Assembly: GCA_945938055.1 (NCBI GenBank)
Contig: CAMEUH010000128.1
Coordinates: forward strand, 1 to 7,055
Direction of reading: 5' to 3'
Length of the DNA stretch: 7,055 nucleotides
From: an uncultured Eubacteriaceae bacterium
GTDB lineage: Bacteria > Bacillota > Clostridia > Lachnospirales > Lachnospiraceae
Part shown: one piece after another, positions 1 to 5,887 of the stretch
Layout: the number at the start of each line of letters is the position of its first letter
How positions within the stretch are numbered: position 1 is the stretch's first letter
Notes under the pieces: model-generated
Told to the model about the DNA's origin: nothing
Seen by the model: the letters and a program-made list of their open reading frames with translations, nothing else
Database searches by the model: none
Position numbers and translations under genes: made by a program

Positions 1-1
1 T

Positions 2-220
2 GTATGTGCCGATATGGGTGGCACCACTATGTATCAGCTTGATTTAAAAGGACCTATTGGCTTGGTTATTGGTAACGAGGGAGAGGGTGTCGGACGTTTG
101 GTGAAGGAAAAATGTGATATGATTGCTTCCATTCCCATGAAGGGTGACATTGATTCCCTGAATGCTTCGGTTGCAGCGGGAGTTCTTGCGTATGAAATCG
201 TAAGACAGAGATTGAAATAG
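2..220 (+). CDS. rlmB: 23S rRNA (guanosine-2'-O)-methyltransferase RlmB-like, 3' end only
   Basis: This is the last 72 codons of a SpoU/TrmH (SPOUT) family RNA ribose 2'-O-methyltransferase. The reading frame is open from base 2, so the true start lies upstream of the window; the ATG at 14 is internal. Visible family motifs are IGNEGEGV (motif 2 region, part of the SAM-binding trefoil knot), IPMKGDIDSLNASVAAGVLAYE (here residues shown only as the hallmark motif 3, with the S-L-N-A-S core) and a short helical tail ending in RQRLK. Members methylate a guanosine of 23S rRNA (RlmB) or other RNAs in the cytoplasm using S-adenosylmethionine. The assignment to RlmB rather than another SpoU paralogue rests on the position directly before sigH, an order known from Bacillus and Clostridium (cysS-mrnC-rlmB-...-sigH). 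Only 8 nt separate it from sigH, so the two are probably cotranscribed. Confidence 0.85.
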   Translation, partial: VCADMGGTTMYQLDLKGPIGLVIGNEGEGVGRLVKEKCDMIASIPMKGDIDSLNASVAAGVLAYEIVRQRLK

Positions 221-228
221 GTGGGTAA

Positions 229-843
229 ATGATAAAGCATTATAAAGAGCTTAGTGATGAACAACTGATTGAAGCATATCACAAGGGAACGGAGGAAGCC
301 TGTGAGGAACTCCTGGACCGTTATAAGAATCTTGTGCGCAAGAAAGCAAAGGCAATGTATATTGCAGGCGGGGACAGTGATGATCTGATTCAGGAAGGAA
401 TGATAGGACTTTATAAGGCAATTCGGGATTATGATGTAGAGAAAACGGCATCATTTCTGACCTTTGCCAGTATGTGCATTAACCGGCAGATGTGTACGGC
501 GGTCAGTACGGCAAACCGCAAGAAGCATAATCCGCTGAATTCCTATGTTTCCTTTTATGCTCCGATTGAAGGAGAGGGCAATGAAGATGGTGAGACGACG
601 CTTTCGGATGTGCTGATTTCAGAACAGGAGCAGAATCCGGAGGAACTCTACATCAACCAGGAGTCAGCTCAAAGCATGGAAAACAGATTGTTTCATACAT
701 TGAGTGAATATGAACGTCAGGTAGTGACGTATTTCATGCAGGGAGAGGGGTATGTGGAAATTGCCGCACGGATGGGAAAGTCGCCAAAGTCCATAGATAA
801 TGCCCTGCAAAGAATTAAAAATAAACTTTTGAATATTTTATGA
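229..843 (+). CDS. sigH: RNA polymerase sporulation sigma factor SigH
   Basis: A 204-residue sigma-70 family factor matching sigma-H (Spo0H), which directs RNA polymerase to early stationary-phase and sporulation promoters. Region 2 contains DDLIQEGMIGLYKAIRDYD (residues 51-69), the core-binding and -10 recognition segment. KKHNPLNSYVS follows region 2 and closely resembles the KHIPLNSYVS signature of SigH. Region 4 ends with a helix-turn-helix, EIAARMGKSPKSIDNALQRI (about residues 177-196), the -35 reader, with the SIDNALQR string typical of SigH. The length agrees with the family (about 210). ATG 229 is the only sensible start: an in-frame TAA lies at 226-228, and the next Met is residue 43. 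The Shine-Dalgarno is modest and close (AGGTGG, 219-224, overlapping the upstream stop), suggesting translational coupling to rlmB. The usual followers rpmG-secE-nusG are absent here; tRNA genes follow. No terminator is seen directly after the stop. Confidence 0.93.
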   Translation: MIKHYKELSDEQLIEAYHKGTEEACEELLDRYKNLVRKKAKAMYIAGGDSDDLIQEGMIGLYKAIRDYDVEKTASFLTFASMCINRQMCTAVSTANRKKHNPLNSYVSFYAPIEGEGNEDGETTLSDVLISEQEQNPEELYINQESAQSMENRLFHTLSEYERQVVTYFMQGEGYVEIAARMGKSPKSIDNALQRIKNKLLNIL

Positions 844-849
844 TTTTTC

Positions 850-878
850 TTGACTTTTGCCTTTAAAACGATTATACT
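850..878 (+). promoter_or_regulatory. Promoter for tRNA-Thr(CGU)
   Basis: A near-consensus sigma-A promoter: -35 TTGACT at 850-855, a 17-nt spacer, and -10 TATACT at 873-878. It begins only a few bases after the sigH stop and predicts a start near 885, giving a leader of about 30 nt before the tRNA. It gives the tRNA cluster its own constitutive-type promoter, independent of the rlmB-sigH transcript. Confidence 0.8.
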
Positions 879-914
879 CAAATAGTTCTGTTTCGTGAAA
901 ACATAAGGGACTAA

Positions 915-987
915 GCTTCTGTGGCGCAGCTGGTAGCGCAACTGATTCGTAATCAGTAGGTCGAGGGTTCGAATCCCTTCGGAAGCT
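915..987 (+). tRNA. tRNA-Thr, anticodon CGU
   Basis: A complete 73-nt cloverleaf. The acceptor stem GCTTCTG pairs with CGGAAGC (one G-U), the D stem is GCGC/GCGC, the anticodon stem is ACTGA/TCAGT with loop TTCGTAA, and the T stem GAGGG/CCCTT carries the TTCGAAT loop. The anticodon CGT reads ACG codons (Thr). The discriminator base is T987. The following bases (CTT) are not CCA, so the 3' CCA must be added after transcription by the CCA-adding enzyme. Confidence 0.97.
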
Positions 988-988
988 C

Positions 989-1017
989 TTGACAAATTGG
1001 ATATTTGTCGTTATATT
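989..1017 (+). promoter_or_regulatory. Promoter for tRNA-Thr(GGU) and tRNA-Ser(CGA)
   Basis: A perfect -35 TTGACA at 989-994, a 17-nt spacer and -10 TATATT at 1012-1017. The -35 begins two bases after the 3' end of the preceding tRNA. The predicted start near 1024 leaves only about 5 nt of leader before the next tRNA. An alternative -10 TATAAT at 1019-1024 has the better hexamer but would need a 24-nt spacer. Confidence 0.75.
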
Positions 1018-1029
1018 ATATAATTGTTT

Positions 1030-1102
1030 GCTGCTATAGCTCAGTTGGTAGAGCGTCGCATTGGTAATGCGGAGGTCACGGGTTCGACTCCCGTTAGTAG
1101 CT
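1030..1102 (+). tRNA. tRNA-Thr, anticodon GGU
   Basis: A complete 73-nt cloverleaf. The acceptor GCTGCTA pairs with TAGTAGC (one G-U), the D stem is GCTC/GAGC, the anticodon stem TCGCA/TGCGG encloses loop TTGGTAA, and the T stem is ACGGG/CCCGT with loop TTCGACT. Anticodon GGT reads ACC and ACU codons. The discriminator is T1102, and no CCA is encoded. Together with the upstream Thr(CGU) it makes a two-isoacceptor threonine cluster. Confidence 0.97.
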
Positions 1103-1115
1103 TTTTGCTTTTTAT

Positions 1116-1203
1116 GGAGACGTATCGAAGTGGTCATAACGGGGCTGACTCGAAATCAGTTTGCCGGGCAACCGGCACGCGGGTTCGAATCCCGCCGTCT
1201 CCG
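1116..1203 (+). tRNA. tRNA-Ser, anticodon CGA
   Basis: An 88-nt class II tRNA. The acceptor GGAGACG pairs with CGTCTCC, the D stem is the short TCG/CGG, and the anticodon stem GCTGA/TCAGT encloses loop CTCGAAA, so the anticodon CGA reads UCG. The long variable arm has stem GCCGG/CCGGC capped by GCAA, a GNRA-type tetraloop, and the T stem is GCGGG/CCCGC. The discriminator is G1203, as expected for serine tRNAs. No CCA is encoded. It lies 13 nt after the preceding tRNA and probably shares its transcript. A run of six T (1204-1209) follows directly and may help end transcription, although no separate terminator hairpin is present. Confidence 0.97.
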
Positions 1204-1248
1204 TTTTTTGTCTGCAAGTACTTTTATGGTATTTGTGGACTTTTTTTC

Positions 1249-1277
1249 TTTATATTTTTTCTTATGTGTGGTAAAAT
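1249..1277 (+). promoter_or_regulatory. Extended -10 promoter for the glnS operon
   Basis: TGG-TAAAAT (1269-1277) is an extended -10 element. The matching -35 position (1249-1254, TTTATA) is poor, but it sits in a strongly T-rich tract (1241-1263). The predicted start near 1284 leaves about 40 nt of 5' leader, too short for a T-box. No T-box signature (GGTGGNACCGCG) is seen, so this synthetase gene appears not to be under tRNA-sensing antitermination. Confidence 0.6.
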
Positions 1278-1322
1278 ATAAACTAATACGGATTAGAAAA
1301 GAAATGAACCATGGAGGTAATT

Positions 1323-2987
1323 ATGGAGAACGAAACAATATCCAAAAATTTTATTGAACAGATTATTGAGAAAGATATTGAAGAAGGACACTGCAAGGTG
1401 GTAAAGACAAGGTTTCCTCCGGAGCCAAATGGTTATCTTCACATAGGACATGCCAAATCAATTTTATTAAATTATGGACTGGCACAGGAATATCATGGTC
1501 AGTTTAATTTGAGATTTGATGATACCAATCCAACGAAAGAAGATATTGAATTTGTGGAATCCATTAAGAAGGATGTAGAATGGCTGGGAGCAGACTGGGA
1601 AGACCGCTTGTTTTTTGCTTCTTCTTATTTTGACCAGATGTATGAATATGCAGTTAAGCTCATTAAAAAAGGCAAAGCATATGTCTGTGACCTGACACCG
1701 GATGAGATTCGTGAATACCGCGGCACACTGACACAGCCGGGTAAGAACAGCCCATACCGCGACAGAAGTGTGGAAGAAAATTTAGAGCTATTTGAGAATA
1801 TGAAGAACGGGATGTATGAGGATGGAAGCAGGGTGCTTCGGGCAAAGATTGACATGGCATCTCCGAACATTAACATGCGTGACCCGATTATTTATCGTGT
1901 GGCACACATGACTCATCATAGTGCGGGAGATAAGTGGTGTATTTATCCGATGTATGATTTTGCGCATCCGATTGAGGATGCCATTGAAGGAATTACACAT
2001 TCCATCTGTACACTGGAATTTGAAGACCACAGACCTCTTTATGACTGGGTGGTAAGAGAGTGTGAATTTGAGAATCCTCCAAAGCAGATTGAATTTGCAA
2101 AGTTATATCTGACCAATGTGATTACCGGAAAACGATATATTAAAAAGCTGGTACAGGAAGGGATTGTGGATGGCTGGGATGACCCGCGTCTGGTTTCCAT
2201 CGCTGCACTTCGAAGAAGAGGTTTTACGCCGGAATCTATTAAGATGTTTGTAGACCTGGTGGGAGTATCTAAGGCAAACAGTTCCGTGGATTATGCAATG
2301 TTAGAATACTGTATCCGTGAGGACTTAAAGCTTAAGGCAAAGAGAATGATGGCAGTTCTTGATCCGGTTAAGCTGATTATTGATAATTATCCGGAAGGAC
2401 AGATTGAGTATCTTGATGTTCCGAATAATCAGGAAAATGAAGAAATGGGAACCAGAAAGGTTCCTTTTGGTAAAGTGCTTTACATTGAACGGGAAGATTT
2501 CATGGAGGAGCCTCCTAAGAAATATTACCGTCTGTTCCCTGGAAATGAAGTAAGACTCATGAGTGCTTATTTTGTAAAATGCGAAAGCTTTGTCAAGGAT
2601 GAAAATGGTGTCATTACAGAGATTCATTGTACTTATGATCCGGAGACAAAGAGCGGTTCCGGTTTTACGGGCCGTAAGGTTAAGGGTACCATCCACTGGG
2701 TATGTGCAGATACCGCACAGGAGGTGGAAGCAAGACTTTATGAGAATATTGTGGATGAAGAGAAGGGCGTTTACAATGAAGATGGTTCTTTAAACCTGAA
2801 TCCGAATTCCCTTACGGTATTAAAATCCTGTTATGTGGAACCGAGCTTTTCTGATGCCGTTGCAGGAGACAGCTTCCAGTTTGTCAGAAATGGATTTTTC
2901 TGTATTGACACAAAGGATTCCACGAAAGAGCATCTGGTATTTAACCGGATTGTATCCCTTAAGAGTTCCTTTAAGATTAACGGGTAG
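1323..2987 (+). CDS. glnS: Glutaminyl-tRNA synthetase (GlnRS)
   Basis: A 554-residue class I aminoacyl-tRNA synthetase that charges tRNA-Gln with glutamine in the cytoplasm. The HIGH motif lies in PPEPNGYLHIGHAKSI (His40-His43). FDDTNP carries Asp66, and YPMYDFAH carries Tyr211 and His215; these are the glutamine-pocket positions known for the E. coli enzyme, and the numbering matches it exactly through residue 270. GWDDPR and CIREDL are further family blocks, and the C-terminal beta-barrel anticodon-binding domains are intact. The length equals that of E. coli GlnRS. ATG 1323 is chosen because GGAGG (1313-1317) sits 5 nt before it; an in-frame ATG at 1311 overlaps that Shine-Dalgarno and would add only four residues. 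Oddity: the KMSKS-type loop reads V-I-T-G-K-R (266-271) instead of V-M-S-K-R, keeping Lys270. It is the first gene of a likely three-gene operon, with 42 nt before the next gene and no terminator. Confidence 0.96.
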   Translation: MENETISKNFIEQIIEKDIEEGHCKVVKTRFPPEPNGYLHIGHAKSILLNYGLAQEYHGQFNLRFDDTNPTKEDIEFVESIKKDVEWLGADWEDRLFFASSYFDQMYEYAVKLIKKGKAYVCDLTPDEIREYRGTLTQPGKNSPYRDRSVEENLELFENMKNGMYEDGSRVLRAKIDMASPNINMRDPIIYRVAHMTHHSAGDKWCIYPMYDFAHPIEDAIEGITHSICTLEFEDHRPLYDWVVRECEFENPPKQIEFAKLYLTNVITGKRYIKKLVQEGIVDGWDDPRLVSIAALRRRGFTPESIKMFVDLVGVSKANSSVDYAMLEYCIREDLKLKAKRMMAVLDPVKLIIDNYPEGQIEYLDVPNNQENEEMGTRKVPFGKVLYIEREDFMEEPPKKYYRLFPGNEVRLMSAYFVKCESFVKDENGVITEIHCTYDPETKSGSGFTGRKVKGTIHWVCADTAQEVEARLYENIVDEEKGVYNEDGSLNLNPNSLTVLKSCYVEPSFSDAVAGDSFQFVRNGFFCIDTKDSTKEHLVFNRIVSLKSSFKING

Positions 2988-3020
2988 AGGTTTGTAAATA
3001 ACAGACAGGCATAAAATAAA

Positions 3021-3025
3021 GGAGG
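3021..3025 (+). promoter_or_regulatory. Strong Shine-Dalgarno for the DUF2225 gene
   Basis: GGAGG (within AAAGGAGG) lies 4 nt before ATG 3030. It fixes the start and contrasts with the weak site of the following gene. Confidence 0.8.
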
Positions 3026-3029
3026 CACT

Positions 3030-3890
3030 ATGGATAATTTACTTTCCGGATTGGATAAGCTGGGACTGAATCTCAATGATTTTCATAATGTATATGAAGA
3101 GGTACCGGAACCGAAAAAAGAAGAAGTGAAAGAAGAGGAAAAGAAGGCACCGGCTGTCAATGAAGAAGAGATGATTTTTGAAAAAACTCTTTCCTGTCCG
3201 GTGTGTGGCAAGCAGTTTAAGACGAAGGTAGTTCGTACGGGTAAGGCAAAACTGATCGGGACAGATACGGATTTAAAACCAATTTATGCCGGATTTGAAC
3301 CTTTAAAGTATGACATTATTGTATGTCTTCATTGTGGATATGCAGCAACAAGCAAAGCCTTCGGACATATTACGCCGGGACAGGTAAAGCTGATTCGGGA
3401 AACGATTTCTTCCGGATTTAAGGGACTTACCAATTCCTCGGGAATTTATACCTTCCAGGAAGCTATTGAGCGACATAAACTGGCATTGGCAAATGTCATG
3501 GCAATGCGTGGAAAAAACAGTGAACGGGCATATATCTGTCTTAAGATGGCATGGCTGTACCGCAGTATGTTATCCGGCATTCCGGAGGATGCTGAGAAGC
3601 TTTCCGGACTCCGGAAGGAGTGCGAAGAGGGTGAGAACAATTGTATCCGTCTGGCATATGAAGGTTTTTCCACCAGCTATTCCAAGGAAATTCCGCCAAT
3701 TTGTGGAATGGACATGAATACAATAACATATTTGCTGGCAGATCTGGCAAGAAGATGTGGAGATTACGAGAATAGCAAAAGATACATTGCTGCAATTTTT
3801 AATTCCAGAAGTGTGAATTCCAGATTAAAGGAACGTGCAAGGGAATTAAAAGAATTATTAGATCATGAAAAGAGTGGAAAAAAGTCATGA
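3030..3890 (+). CDS. DUF2225 family protein, zinc ribbon plus helical repeat region
   Basis: A 286-residue cytoplasmic protein with no signal peptide or membrane segment. A short N-terminal segment (1-22) is followed by a charged Glu/Lys-rich linker (23-47). A zinc-ribbon-like module then has CPVC at 56-59 and CLHC at 99-102, followed by GYA. The remainder (about 107-286) is helical, with a segment resembling TPR repeats (for example residues around ERHKLALANVMAM and RAYICLKMAWLYRSM) and the motif RRCGDYENSKRY near the C terminus. This architecture matches DUF2225 proteins of Firmicutes, whose biochemical role is not known to me. The paired CxxC motifs suggest structural zinc binding, and the helical part suggests protein-protein contacts; both are inferences. 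It lies 42 nt after glnS, and its TGA overlaps the ATG of the next gene (ATGA, 3887-3890), so the three genes are probably cotranscribed and the last two translationally coupled. Confidence 0.82.
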   Translation: MDNLLSGLDKLGLNLNDFHNVYEEVPEPKKEEVKEEEKKAPAVNEEEMIFEKTLSCPVCGKQFKTKVVRTGKAKLIGTDTDLKPIYAGFEPLKYDIIVCLHCGYAATSKAFGHITPGQVKLIRETISSGFKGLTNSSGIYTFQEAIERHKLALANVMAMRGKNSERAYICLKMAWLYRSMLSGIPEDAEKLSGLRKECEEGENNCIRLAYEGFSTSYSKEIPPICGMDMNTITYLLADLARRCGDYENSKRYIAAIFNSRSVNSRLKERARELKELLDHEKSGKKS

Positions 3891-5887
3891 AAATAATAAA
3901 TACCGGGTTTACAAGAAATAAAATTGTATTCACAGGTATCTGGGCTGTATGTATTAATTTTCTTGTGGAATGTTTGAACCGGCATAGTCTGGTGAAAGGT
4001 GTTGTGCATATGGTCACAACACCTTATATTTTTCTTCTGAATGTTTTGATTATAGCCTTTACGTTAAGTTCTGCATGGTTATTTTATCGGAGAAGATTTG
4101 TTTTTGGATTGATTAGTTTTCTCTGGATTCTTGCAGGTATCGTTAATTTTATCGTGTTGTTATTTCGGAAAACGCCATTTACGGCAAATGATTTTACGCT
4201 GATAAATGATGCGTTAATAATTATGCGTTCCTATATTAATCCATTTGGGATGATTCTGATGTTTTTGTGCTTTGCAGCATCGATTCTTGGAATTATTTAT
4301 TATTGGTTTAAAAGTCCGAAAATCACAGAGAAAATTAATTATTATAAAACAATCGGTTCCATCGGGATTCTCTGGCTTCTGCTTTATGGAATGCTTTGGA
4401 TTGGTTTTGCAACGGGAATGCTGGAGCCAAGATTCGGTAATATTACAACTGCATTTCAGAAATTTGGTTTTGCATATGGATTCAGTAACAGTATTTTTGA
4501 TAACGGAATTGACAAACCGAAGAATTATAAGGAAGAAAATTTTGAAGAAATTCAGGAGGTTCTTCCGGAACAGACTTCTGAGACAGAAGAAGTGGAGGAA
4601 AAGGAATATCCGAACATTATCTTTTTACAGCTGGAATCCTTCATGAATCCGGCATTGATTCAGAATGCCGCATACTCGGAGAATCCGGTACCTAATTTTG
4701 CCAGATTATATGAACGATATCCATCGGGATATCTTAAGGTGCCTTCTTTTGGTGCAGGAACTGCCAATACGGAGTTTGAAGTGATGACGGGAATGAATCT
4801 GGATGATTTTGGGACGGGAGAATATCCGTACAAAACTGTTTTAAAGAACCAGGCATGTGAAACGATTTGTTATAATCTGCGTTCAGCAGGGTATACGGCA
4901 CATGCAATTCATAATAATGACGGTTCGTTTTATAACCGGTACCGCGTGTTTGCAAACCTTGGTTTTGATACATTTACGTCCATTGAATACATGGGAGAGT
5001 GCCAGAGTAATCCAACAGGCTGGGCGAAGGATTCGGAACTGATAAAGTACATTATGATGGCGCTGGATTCTACGGAAAATCAGGATTTTATTTATGCAAT
5101 TTCCGTACAGGGACATGGAGATTATCCGGAATCGTATGAAGAAATGGCAGAACTGACGGCGGAGAATCCGATGAAATATGACATTAAGGTAACCGATTTT
5201 TTTGATGAAAATACGGCTGGTTTTGAATATTATCTGGATCAGATTAAGGAAATGGATGATTTTCTCGGAGAATTAATTCGAACCCTATCTCTTAGGAAAG
5301 AAGAAACAATTCTGGTATTTTACGGGGATCATCTTCCGGGTTTTGCTTTTACGGAGGAGAATCTGAAAACCCAGGATCTCTATCAAAGCCAATATGTCAT
5401 CTGGAGCAGCCGGGATTATGGATTTGAAGACTGCGATATGGAGAGTTATCAGCTGGCATCCCATGTTTTGGAAAAACTGGGAATTGAAAATGGTATTATA
5501 AACCGTTATCATCAAAAGTACCGTGAATCGGAACAATACCTGGAGCATCTGACCTTGCTGGAATATGATATTCTGTACGGTGATAAGAAGGTTTATGACA
5601 ATCAGGAACTTTATGCTTCCACGAATCTTAAGATGGGGCTTCGGGATATCTCTGTTATTAAGGCATATAATTATAATGAACGGATTTGTGTGGAAGGAAC
5701 GAATTTTAATAAATACAGTTTTGTTTTGATTAACGGTAAGGAATATGAGACGGAATGTATTAATCCCCATACGCTCGTGGTGCCTGATGTAAGGCTTGAG
5801 GATGGGGATATCATAACAGTCGTCCAGCATGGAGAGGATGGCATGATTTTAAGTACTACCAGTGAATTTATTTATCATTTTGAATAA
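3887..5887 (+). CDS. LTA synthase family protein (membrane phosphoglycerol transferase / sulfatase-fold)
   Basis: A 666-residue membrane enzyme of the LtaS type, which in characterised members transfers glycerol phosphate from phosphatidylglycerol to build lipoteichoic acid outside the membrane. Five membrane helices are visible (about 12-31, 47-67, 71-93, 117-137, 146-168), with the family motif RKTPFTANDF after the third. An acidic linker (about 208-245) leads to the extracellular sulfatase-like domain. Likely metal and catalytic residues, by comparison with S. aureus LtaS, are Glu250 (QLESF), nucleophile Thr292 (GAGTANTEFE), His410 (VQGHGDY) and Asp481-His482 (YGDHLPG). A C-terminal segment (about 585-666) looks like an IPT/TIG Ig-like domain, which S. 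aureus LtaS lacks. The start overlaps the previous stop (ATGA), and the Shine-Dalgarno is weak (GAGTGG, 3872-3877), indicating coupling. The exact substrate cannot be read from sequence; other glycerol-phosphate transfer or hydrolysis reactions are possible. Confidence 0.88.
   Translation: MKIINTGFTRNKIVFTGIWAVCINFLVECLNRHSLVKGVVHMVTTPYIFLLNVLIIAFTLSSAWLFYRRRFVFGLISFLWILAGIVNFIVLLFRKTPFTANDFTLINDALIIMRSYINPFGMILMFLCFAASILGIIYYWFKSPKITEKINYYKTIGSIGILWLLLYGMLWIGFATGMLEPRFGNITTAFQKFGFAYGFSNSIFDNGIDKPKNYKEENFEEIQEVLPEQTSETEEVEEKEYPNIIFLQLESFMNPALIQNAAYSENPVPNFARLYERYPSGYLKVPSFGAGTANTEFEVMTGMNLDDFGTGEYPYKTVLKNQACETICYNLRSAGYTAHAIHNNDGSFYNRYRVFANLGFDTFTSIEYMGECQSNPTGWAKDSELIKYIMMALDSTENQDFIYAISVQGHGDYPESYEEMAELTAENPMKYDIKVTDFFDENTAGFEYYLDQIKEMDDFLGELIRTLSLRKEETILVFYGDHLPGFAFTEENLKTQDLYQSQYVIWSSRDYGFEDCDMESYQLASHVLEKLGIENGIINRYHQKYRESEQYLEHLTLLEYDILYGDKKVYDNQELYASTNLKMGLRDISVIKAYNYNERICVEGTNFNKYSFVLINGKEYETECINPHTLVVPDVRLEDGDIITVVQHGEDGMILSTTSEFIYHFE
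3996..4025 (+). repeat. Perfect 11-bp inverted repeat with 8-nt loop inside the LTA-synthase gene
   Basis: AAGGTGTTGTG (3996-4006) and CACAACACCTT (4015-4025) are exact reverse complements separated by CATATGGT. The stem is followed by a T-rich run (4027-4036, ATATTTTTCTT-like). It covers codons 37-47, in the loop between membrane helices 1 and 2. On the plus-strand RNA it would form a strong hairpin with a U-rich tail, resembling an intrinsic terminator or attenuator. It could equally be chance, or a protein-binding palindrome. Confidence 0.6.

Noticed and set aside
717..1137. Minus-strand open frames at 717-995 and 838-1137 with strings like EGIRTLDLLITNQLRYQLRHRS
   Set aside because: These are translations of the antisense strand of the tRNA-Thr genes, a well-known source of false proteins; they have no ribosome binding site and cover real tRNAs.
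1311..1322. Upstream ATG start for glnS at 1311
   Set aside because: The GGAGG ribosome binding site lies inside these codons and is correctly spaced for ATG 1323; the 554-residue product also matches E. coli GlnRS numbering.
1204..1322. Possible T-box riboswitch before glnS
   Set aside because: The predicted leader is only about 40 nt, and no T-box sequence, specifier stem or terminator/antiterminator is present.
1024..1357. Plus-strand open frames at 1024-1281 and 1061-1357 (AIAQLVERRIGNAEVTGSTPVSS type)
   Set aside because: They read through tRNA-Thr(GGU) and tRNA-Ser(CGA); this peptide is a classic tRNA-derived artefact.
2988..3029. Possible promoter between glnS and the DUF2225 gene (TTGTAA ... 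TAAAAT)
   Set aside because: The spacer is only about 14 nt and the gap is just 42 nt without a terminator; cotranscription is the simpler reading.
3602..3616. Near-perfect palindrome TTCCGGA-C-TCCGGAA in the DUF2225 gene
   Set aside because: The one-base centre cannot form a normal hairpin loop, no T tract follows, and TCCGGA is a frequent codon pair in this window; probably chance.
5285..5830. 181-residue minus-strand open frame opposite the LTA-synthase gene
   Set aside because: It lacks a ribosome binding site, has a low-complexity hydrophobic/Asn/Ile composition and lies fully antisense to a well-supported gene.
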